Origin: Sphingobium xenophagum NBRC 107872
GTDB taxonomy: Bacteria > Pseudomonadota > Alphaproteobacteria > Sphingomonadales > Sphingomonadaceae
Length of the DNA: 50,088 bases
Assembly (NCBI RefSeq): GCF_000367345.1
Contig: NZ_BARE01000036.1
Coordinates: 1-50,088 of the forward strand
Reading direction: 5' to 3'
The translations under genes and the position numbers were made by a program. The notes under the pieces are model-generated. The model saw only the letters and a list, made by a program, of their open reading frames with translations. It did no database searches and was not told where the DNA came from. Below are positions 44,408 to 50,088 of the stretch, in pieces. Position 1 is the stretch's first letter; every line of letters starts with the position of its first letter.

Positions 44408-45658
44408 TCAGGGCCTTGCGAGGCGCGCCGCCGAACCGATCGGCAGCAGGACCAACGCGCTGCCGCGCGCCGACATGCCACCGGCAATGCCCCGCGCCCG
44501 CGCGCCTGCGCCCCAGAAACTGTCGAAGCGATTGGCTCCCTTGATCGCGCCGCCAGTATCCTGCGCGATCCACACGCCATTGGGTTCGGCCCGATCAAGC
44601 GAAAGCAGCACCGGCGCGCCCAGCGGAATGAATTTGGGATCGGCGGCCACCGTCGCCTCCGCCGTCACCGGCACGCCAAGAGCGCCGATCGGTCCAGCGC
44701 CGGTCAGTTCGCGGAAAAAGACGAAACTCTTGTTTTCATTCATGATCGCCGCGCCCTCGACCGGGTTGGCGCGCAGATAGGCCATGATGTCCTGCATCGA
44801 CCCCACCTGGATCAGGCCGCGATCCTTCATCAGCTTGCCGATGCCGCTATAGTCGCGGCCATTCTGCCCGTCATAGCCGATCCGCATGACGCTGCCGTCG
44901 GGCAGGTTGAGACGCCCGCTGCCCTGCACCTGAAGGAAGAAAAACTCGACCGGATCAGCCGCCCAGGCCAGTTCCAGCCCGCGTCCGGCAAGCGAGCCCG
45001 CCACGATCTGGGCGCGTTCGTCATAGGGGATGAATTTGGTGCCGGACACCTTGCCGCGGATCGTGCGGCCTTTCAGAGCGTCACTGAACTGGCCGAGATC
45101 GACGTCGATCAGGTCGGTCGGGCGGCGATAGATCGGAACCTCATAGCCAGGTTGACGGGTGCGCGATCCCGCGATTTCCGGCTCATAATAGCCAGTGACG
45201 AAGGCGGTGCCGGTGCCCACCTGCACCGCTTCGAAATAGCGGGAGAAAAATTCGCTGGCCGATGCTTCGGGCCAGCTTGCCGCCGCCGCGCAGCTATTGT
45301 TCCAGTCGGACCCCTTGGTCAGGCCGCTCTGGTCGGTGCGGCGCATCAGCGTGGGGCAGGATATGCGGAAGGCCTCGAGCGCCAGCCGCGATCGTTCGCC
45401 CGACGGGATCAGGCTGGCGATGTCAGGGCCGCGCGTGACGCCAAGGCCCGCGGCGGTGCTGCTGTCCATCGCCGGATCGGCAGGCATTTCGACCGGCAAG
45501 GTCGGACGCGGGACAGCAGGCGCAGGGCGCGTGGCCGTACCCGACGGCACGGGACGCGACGGAGCGGGGCCGCCGGCGGAGGGCGGGATCATGCCGCCCG
45601 CGCAGGCGGACAGTGCCAGCGCCGCCATCAGCGCGCCCGCCCTATGCCGAAAATTCAT
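44408..45658 (-). CDS. mltA: Membrane-bound lytic murein transglycosylase A
   Basis: Cuts peptidoglycan glycan strands with formation of the anhydro end, from the outer membrane. Lipobox LSAC (C19), a Pro-rich stretch, then the MltA domain (FVTGYYEPEIAGSR, YEVPIYRRPTDLI) and the 3D domain at the C-terminus (GVWIAQDTGGAIKGANRFDSFWGAG), which holds the catalytic Asp. The 416 residues are somewhat longer than E. coli MltA (365). It starts seven bases after timA and ends 11 before the Smr gene. Confidence 0.95.
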   Translation of the reverse strand: MNFRHRAGALMAALALSACAGGMIPPSAGGPAPSRPVPSGTATRPAPAVPRPTLPVEMPADPAMDSSTAAGLGVTRGPDIASLIPSGERSRLALEAFRISCPTLMRRTDQSGLTKGSDWNNSCAAAASWPEASASEFFSRYFEAVQVGTGTAFVTGYYEPEIAGSRTRQPGYEVPIYRRPTDLIDVDLGQFSDALKGRTIRGKVSGTKFIPYDERAQIVAGSLAGRGLELAWAADPVEFFFLQVQGSGRLNLPDGSVMRIGYDGQNGRDYSGIGKLMKDRGLIQVGSMQDIMAYLRANPVEGAAIMNENKSFVFFRELTGAGPIGALGVPVTAEATVAADPKFIPLGAPVLLSLDRAEPNGVWIAQDTGGAIKGANRFDSFWGAGARARGIAGGMSARGSALVLLPIGSAARLARP

Positions 45659-45665
45659 GCTGCGA

Positions 45666-46319
45666 TCACGCCTCGTCGGTTTCGCTGAGCTTCCAGTTGG
45701 GATCGGCGCTGCGAATGTCGCGGGTGAAGGTCCAGATGTCGTTGGTGCCGATCGCGTCGGTCATCGATCCGGCAACGACATTGCCGTCCTTGTCGCGGGT
45801 GATCGCGGCGATGTCCGCTTCGAATTGAAGCGCAACCTGCGCGATCCGGCCATCGACCGACGCCTCGACGATCCGGGCTTTTTCGATACGGACCAGCCGG
45901 TTGTCGAGGACATGACCCTCCGCCTCGCGGGCGGCGATCGCCTCCTCGAACGAGGCACGCACATCGTCGTCGCACAACCAGGCGATTTCATCCCGATCGC
46001 CGCGCCAGAAGGCTTCCAGCACCATGCGATAGGCGCTCTTTGCGCCATCGACAAATTGCGGCACGTCGAAGCTGCGGTCGGCGGCGATCAGCGCACGGAC
46101 GCCCATTTCGGCCCCCGGCGCGATCAATCCATCGGCCAGACGCACCGAATCGCCCGACATCTCGGTGGCGGGGCGCGGTTGCAGCACCGTCACCTTGGCG
46201 CGGTCCTCCGCCGGGCGCAGCGCAGGCTCCTGCTCATGCCCGGTACGCTTGCCGAGCACGGAATAGAGCCGCAGCGCCAGAAAACCGGCGATCATGGCGA
46301 GGATGACAATCACATACAC
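45666..46319 (-). CDS. Tim44/TimA-like membrane-anchored protein
   Basis: Two hundred seventeen residues: one N-terminal membrane segment (1-20, IVILAMIAGFLAL) and a Tim44-like C-terminal domain from about 70 (FVDGAKSAYRMVLEAFWRGDRDEI, then FEADIAAITRDKDGNVVAG and DIWTFTRDIRSADPNWKL). Alphaproteobacteria keep this family beside mltA and opposite secB, as here; it has been compared with the mitochondrial import motor protein, but its role in bacteria is unsettled. Start is a GTG with AAGGG ten bases upstream; later ATG possible. Confidence 0.9.
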   Translation of the reverse strand: MYVIVILAMIAGFLALRLYSVLGKRTGHEQEPALRPAEDRAKVTVLQPRPATEMSGDSVRLADGLIAPGAEMGVRALIAADRSFDVPQFVDGAKSAYRMVLEAFWRGDRDEIAWLCDDDVRASFEEAIAAREAEGHVLDNRLVRIEKARIVEASVDGRIAQVALQFEADIAAITRDKDGNVVAGSMTDAIGTNDIWTFTRDIRSADPNWKLSETDEA

Positions 46320-46341
46320 GGAAGGCTATACCCTTTGTGTG

Positions 46342-46372
46342 GGAACAATGTTCCGAACAACATAGGCATGTT
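46342..46372. promoter_or_regulatory. Cluster of overlapping dyads between timA and secB
   Basis: Three palindromes overlap in 31 bases: GGAACA-A-TGTTCC (46342-46354), TGTTC-C-GAACA (46349-46359) and AACAT-AGGC-ATGTT (46359-46372). They sit 23 bases before the timA start and 130 before secB. The GAAC/GTTC content recalls LexA sites but the spacing is wrong (GAAC-8-GAAC). Candidate operator. Confidence 0.4.
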
Positions 46373-46501
46373 TGCGCACAACTTCAAATAGGGGGTTGCA
46401 CGGCGCGGCATTGCCCTGCCCTTCCGCCCCTGCTAAGCGCGCGGGTCATCGCACAGGGGGGCTTGCCGCCCACCGGACAACAGGGAAAGCCAGGACAGAC
46501 A

Positions 46502-47008
46502 ATGGCCGACGAAGTCGACACCAATTTCACCGTGAACAGCCAGATGAATGGCGCCGATACCGCACCGCAGATCGCGCTGATCAGCCAATATGTGAAGGAT
46601 CTCTCTTTCGAGAATCCGAACGCGCCCGCTTGCTACCAATGGCAGGACCAGCCGCAGATCGACGTCCAGTTCAACATCGGCGCCGACAAGGTGGGTGACG
46701 AGGTGCTGGAAGTGTCGCTGAAGATCGAGGTCAAGGCCGTCGCACCGCAGGGCACCGCCTTTGCCGTCGAACTGCTTTATGCCGCGCTGTTCGGCATGCG
46801 CAATGTGCCCGAAGACCAGGTTCAGCCCTTCATGCTGGCCGAAGCGCCGCGCCTTATCTTCCCCTTCGCCCGTCGCGTGCTGGCCGATGCGATCCGCGAC
46901 GGCGGCTTCCCGCCGCTGCTGCTCGACCCGATCGACTTTGGCGCACTGTACCTGCAACAGGCGCAGCAGATGGAAACGACCGCAGGCGAGCCTGCTGGCC
47001 ACGCCTGA
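46502..47008 (+). CDS. secB: Protein-export chaperone SecB
   Basis: Tetrameric chaperone that holds preproteins unfolded and delivers them to SecA. The 168 residues begin MADEVDTNFT and have QYVKDLSFENPNAP, LKIEVKA, AVELLYAALFGMRNV, LIFPFARRVLADAIRDGGFPPLLLDPIDF. The ATG at 46502 follows AGGACAG. The longer open frame upstream passes through the promoter region and is not coding. Usual length for alphaproteobacteria. Confidence 0.97.
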   Translation: MADEVDTNFTVNSQMNGADTAPQIALISQYVKDLSFENPNAPACYQWQDQPQIDVQFNIGADKVGDEVLEVSLKIEVKAVAPQGTAFAVELLYAALFGMRNVPEDQVQPFMLAEAPRLIFPFARRVLADAIRDGGFPPLLLDPIDFGALYLQQAQQMETTAGEPAGHA

Positions 47009-47036
47009 GCCTGTATGAACTCATCCTCCGTTCGGG

Positions 47037-47098
47037 CTGAGCCTGTCGACGCCTTGTCCGTCTTTGCGCAAGAAAGGACGGCCCTTCGACAGGCTCAG
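47037..47098. repeat. REP-like palindrome between secB and murJ
   Basis: CTGAGCCTGTCGA (47037-47049) and its exact complement TCGACAGGCTCAG (47086-47098) flank an inner imperfect hairpin (CCGTC...GACGG). A partial extra copy (CCTGAGCCTGT) lies 30 bases to the left. The sequence is typical of short palindromic repeats scattered in sphingomonad genomes. Confidence 0.75.
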
Positions 47099-47148
47099 AG
47101 CCTGCCCCCCCGCTCGATCGGGGGCGAACGGGTGGAGGAGATATTGTC

Positions 47149-48735
47149 ATGGGCCTGCTGAGAGCCACCTCCACCATCGGCGGGCTGACGCTGATCAGCC
47201 GGATATTGGGGATGGTGCGCGACATGCTGGTCGCGCGCTTTCTGGGCGCGGGGCTGGCGTCGGACGCTTTTCTGATCGCCTGGCGCCTGCCCAACCTGTT
47301 TCGCGCCCTGTTTGCCGAAGGCGCCTTTGCCGCCGTATTCGTGCCGATGTTCAACCGGACGATGGCGGAAGGGGACAGGGACGCGCCGGGCAGCGGCAAG
47401 GCGGCGGCTGTCGCCTTTGCCGGTCAGATATTGTCGATCCTGTTCCCGGTGCTGGTCCTGTTCACCGGCCTCATGATGGTGCTGGCCGCGCCGGTGGTCT
47501 GGGCGATGACCGGCGGTTTTCCCGATGGCGGCCCGGCCAAGTTCGACCTGGCCGTGACGCTGACCCGCATCACCTTCCCCTATCTGGCGCTGATCAGCCT
47601 GGTGTCGTTGCTGGGCGGCATATTGAATTCGCTCGACCGTTTCTGGGTGAATGCCGCCGCGCCCGTGCTGCTGAACCTGTGCATGATCGGCGCCGTGCTG
47701 TTCTTTCGCGGCGCTACCCCGATCGAGACCGCGCATACGCAGGCGATTGCAGTCACGGTGTCGGGGGTGCTGCAACTTTTATGGCTGACCTGGGCCTGTC
47801 GCCGGGCGGGTGTGGTGCTGCGGCTTCAGCGCCCGCGCCTCTCACCCCAGGTGCGCCGGTTGCTGTCGTTGATCGGCCCGGCGGCGCTGGGCGCTGGGGC
47901 GATCCAGTTCAATCTGCTGATCTCGACCAGCCTTGCCGCCCGCTTCCTGCCACAGGGCGCGGTCAGCTATCTTTATTATGCCGACCGGCTGAACCAGCTG
48001 CCGCTCGGCCTCATCGGCATCGGGGTCGGCACCGCCATCCTGCCCGCGCTTTCGCGCCAGATCGGGTCTGGCAATGAGCAGGCGGCCAGCCGTACCCAGA
48101 ATCGGGCGATGGAACTGGCGCTGTTCCTGGCCCTGCCCGCCGCCGTCGCGCTGTGCCTGTCGGCGACGCCGCTCATTCGCGGACTGCTGCAACATGGCGC
48201 GTTCACGGCCAACGACACGATCGGCGCGGCGGGCGCTCTTGCCGCCTTTGCCCTGGGCGTCCCCGCCTATGTCCTGATCAAGGTGCTGACGCCCGGCTTC
48301 TACGCACGGCAGGACACGAAAACGCCGGTGCGGGTCGCGGTGTTTTCCATGCTGTTCAATCTGGTCGGCAATCTGACCCTCATCTGGCCCTTCGGTCATG
48401 TCGGCGTGGCGATTTCCACCGCGATCGCCGCCTGGGTCAATGTGCTGGTCCTCTACTGGCTGCTCCACCGCCGCGACCAGTTGCGCATGGATGCCCGTTT
48501 CCGGGGCAAGGCGCTGCGCATCATCCTGGCCAGCGCGATCATGGGCGCGGCGCTGCTGCTGCTCAATCCGCTGGTCGATCCCTATATGGCGGGCAGCGTG
48601 ACGCAGCGCATCATCGCGCTTGGCCTGTTGTGCGGCATTGGCGGTCTGGTCTATGGGGCGGCGGCCCTGATCGTCCGGGCCTATAGTATCAGCGAATTGC
48701 GTGGCGCCCTGCGCCGTGCGCCCAAAGCGAGTTAA
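47149..48735 (+). CDS. murJ: Lipid II flippase MurJ (MviN)
   Basis: Moves the peptidoglycan precursor lipid II across the inner membrane. The 528-residue protein has about 14 membrane segments and the family N-terminus: LLRATSTIGGLTLISRILGMVRDMLVARFLGAG, then SDAFLIAWRLPNLFRALFAEGAFAAVFVPMF (conserved parts GMVRD and LPNLFR.LFAEGAF). Also YYADRLNQLPLGLIGIGVGTAILP. GGAGGAG precedes the ATG. Followed by trpS after seven bases. Confidence 0.96.
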   Translation: MGLLRATSTIGGLTLISRILGMVRDMLVARFLGAGLASDAFLIAWRLPNLFRALFAEGAFAAVFVPMFNRTMAEGDRDAPGSGKAAAVAFAGQILSILFPVLVLFTGLMMVLAAPVVWAMTGGFPDGGPAKFDLAVTLTRITFPYLALISLVSLLGGILNSLDRFWVNAAAPVLLNLCMIGAVLFFRGATPIETAHTQAIAVTVSGVLQLLWLTWACRRAGVVLRLQRPRLSPQVRRLLSLIGPAALGAGAIQFNLLISTSLAARFLPQGAVSYLYYADRLNQLPLGLIGIGVGTAILPALSRQIGSGNEQAASRTQNRAMELALFLALPAAVALCLSATPLIRGLLQHGAFTANDTIGAAGALAAFALGVPAYVLIKVLTPGFYARQDTKTPVRVAVFSMLFNLVGNLTLIWPFGHVGVAISTAIAAWVNVLVLYWLLHRRDQLRMDARFRGKALRIILASAIMGAALLLLNPLVDPYMAGSVTQRIIALGLLCGIGGLVYGAAALIVRAYSISELRGALRRAPKAS

Positions 48736-48742
48736 TCGATCC

Positions 48743-49747
48743 ATGCGCGTCCTTTCCGGCATCCAGCCCACCGGCAATCTGCACCTTGGCAATTATCTGG
48801 GCGCGATCCGCAACTGGGTGAAGATGCAGGACGAGATGGATTCGGAGAGCCAGTGCTTCTTCTTCCTGGCCGACATGCATTCGATCACCGTGCATGAGGG
48901 GCGCGAACAGCGCATCCGCAACGTGCGCGACATGGCCGCCGCGCTGGTCGCCGCCGGGATCGACCCCGACCGATCCGTCCTGTTCAACCAGGCCCGCGTG
49001 CCCGCCCATGCCGAACTGTGCTGGTTGCTGAACGGCACCGCACGGATCGGCTGGCTGAACCGCATGACCCAGTTCAAGGACAAGGCAGGCAAGGACCGCG
49101 AAGGCGCGTCGGTCGGCCTGTTCGTCTATCCGGTGCTGCAAGCCGCCGACATTCTGCTTTATCAGGCCAGCCATGTGCCGGTGGGCGAGGACCAGAAGCA
49201 GCATCTGGAACTGTGCCGCGACATCGCGACCAAGTTCAACACGGATTTCGGCAGGGACGTCTTTACCCTGCCCGCGCCGATCATCCCCAAGGAATCGGCG
49301 CGAATCATGTCGTTGCGCGACGGGACGGCGAAAATGTCCAAATCCGACCCCAGCGATCTCAGCCGCATCAACCTGACCGACGATGACGACGCCATCATGG
49401 CCAAGGTGAAGAAGGCCAAGAGCGATCAGGACATGCTGCCTGAAACTGCCGAAGGGCTGGCGGGGCGTCCCGAAGCGACCAATCTGGTCGGCATATTGGC
49501 GACGATGACGGGCCGCACGACCGATGCGGTCTGCGCCGAATTTGCCGGCAAGGGCTTTGGCGCGTTCAAGCCGGTGCTGGGCGAAGTGCTGGTCGAAACG
49601 CTGCGCCCGATTCGCGAACGCTTCCTGCAATTGCGGACCGACGACGCGATGCTGGACGCGATCCTGGACAAGGGCGCGGCAAAGGCGGCGGCGGCGGCGG
49701 AGCCGACGCTGCGTGCGGCCTATGATGCGATGGGCCTGATGCGCTGA
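48743..49747 (+). CDS. trpS: Tryptophanyl-tRNA synthetase
   Basis: Charges tRNA-Trp; class I synthetase of 334 residues. The HIGH-type motif is NLHLGNYLGA near the N-terminus (the start MRVLSGIQPTG is typical) and the KMSKS loop is intact (TAKMSKSDPSD). DMHSIT and the LYQASHVPVGEDQKQHLEL region of the active site are present. The ATG is seven bases after the murJ stop, so the two genes are probably co-transcribed. Confidence 0.97.
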   Translation: MRVLSGIQPTGNLHLGNYLGAIRNWVKMQDEMDSESQCFFFLADMHSITVHEGREQRIRNVRDMAAALVAAGIDPDRSVLFNQARVPAHAELCWLLNGTARIGWLNRMTQFKDKAGKDREGASVGLFVYPVLQAADILLYQASHVPVGEDQKQHLELCRDIATKFNTDFGRDVFTLPAPIIPKESARIMSLRDGTAKMSKSDPSDLSRINLTDDDDAIMAKVKKAKSDQDMLPETAEGLAGRPEATNLVGILATMTGRTTDAVCAEFAGKGFGAFKPVLGEVLVETLRPIRERFLQLRTDDAMLDAILDKGAAKAAAAAEPTLRAAYDAMGLMR

Positions 49748-49901
49748 CGGGTCTGGCGGGTCGGCGACGTCCTTCAATTGACAGAACATGCTTTGCGCCC
49801 GTTCGGTTACTTCGTGCGTTCAAATGATGTTCAGTTGCGTTTTGCTATCGCAACGCGCACATAGTTGATTAGGCTTCATGCCTGGTACAGGACGCAGAAA
49901 A

Positions 49902-50088
49902 ATGACCCGTTTCAAGAAGTTCGGCATGTTCGCGGCCCCCGCTCTGGCGCTGGCTGCGCTTTCTGGCTGCGCGACGCCGTTCAAGGCCGACGTCGCCCGC
50001 TTTCAACAGCTCCCCGCCCCGGCCGGCCAGAGTTTCACGATCGTCGCGGACAATCCGCAACTGGCTGGTGGCCTTGAATTTTCCGGCT
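49902..50088 (+). CDS. DUF4136 lipoprotein (5' part only)
   Basis: The first 62 codons are visible. Signal peptide with lipobox LSGC, then FKADVARFQQLPAPAGQSFTIV, the usual opening of DUF4136 proteins, a family of envelope lipoproteins of unknown function. The 154 bases before it hold a small hairpin GTTGCG-9-CGCAAC at 49834-49854. The ATG has no strong ribosome binding site. The rest runs off the right edge. Confidence 0.8.
   Translation, partial: MTRFKKFGMFAAPALALAALSGCATPFKADVARFQQLPAPAGQSFTIVADNPQLAGGLEFSG

Noticed and set aside
46344..46359. LexA (SOS) box GAAC...GAAC upstream of timA/secB
   Set aside because: Spacing is eight bases rather than the seven of the alphaproteobacterial LexA box.
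1..50088. Phage, insertion sequence, CRISPR, tRNA or rRNA
   Set aside because: No transposase or integrase motifs, no regular direct repeats, and no tRNA- or rRNA-like sequence seen by eye; a covariance-model search would be the decisive test for small RNAs.

Overview
This window is high-GC alphaproteobacterial chromosome, almost certainly from the Sphingomonadales (Sphingobium/Sphingomonas-like). The protein families point there: a short-form cheA-cheW-cheY-cheB cluster, a ThiS-ThiG fusion, a single-module KpsC-type transferase, an NDUFA12-type complex I subunit next to a DUF2155 protein, the secB/timA/mltA/Smr neighbourhood, and sphingomonad-style palindromic repeats. I saw no tRNA, rRNA, CRISPR array, insertion sequence, integrase or phage gene. 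No gene-free stretch exceeds 300 bases; the longest are about 150-190 bases.

Layout. 1-4.4 kb: chemotaxis operon on the minus strand (cheA, cheW, cheY, cheB; cheB runs off the left edge). 4.5-8.1 kb: a small alanine-rich lipoprotein, mscL, then a tight lemA / TPM / TPM / Nudix operon. 8.1-13.1 kb: a divergent DUF6456/XRE-regulator pair, a GT4 glycosyltransferase, and a divergent pair made of a truncated NasA-like molybdopterin protein and a ModA-like binding protein. 13.1-20.0 kb: a long minus-strand run, CoA-transferase A, acid phosphatase, CoA-transferase B, HIT protein, GT4, KpsC-like, KpsS-like. 20.1-24.0 kb: thiazole synthase fusion, aroQ-accB-accC, arsC. 24.1-29.0 kb: orphan ParA, a membrane GGDEF/EAL protein and a fatty-acyl-AMP ligase. 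29.2-34.4 kb: recX, a DUF192 lipoprotein, NDUFA12, DUF2155, aat, a frameshifted RCK potassium channel and an M19 dipeptidase. 34.5-39.3 kb: cysD-cysNC-cysQ sulfate activation operon and a divergent LuxR regulator. 39.4-43.8 kb: cupin-LD-carboxypeptidase, dapE and a second GGDEF/EAL protein. 43.9-50.1 kb: timA-mltA-Smr (minus) facing secB, then murJ-trpS and the start of a DUF4136 lipoprotein.

Most genes are housekeeping or envelope genes: cell-wall precursor supply and turnover (dapE, murJ, mltA, ldcA-type), fatty-acid initiation (accBC), surface polysaccharide (GT4/KpsC/KpsS), secretion (secB) and signalling (Che, c-di-GMP). The parts most worth a second look are the NasA-like protein that lacks its C-terminal domain and its Mo-ligand cysteine, its divergent ModA-like partner with a 14-bp inverted repeat over both starts, the frameshifted potassium channel, the phosphatase gene set between the two CoA-transferase subunit genes, the ThiS-ThiG fusion, the pseudo-receiver at the end of CheA, and a perfect 16-bp palindrome between cysD and the LuxR gene.
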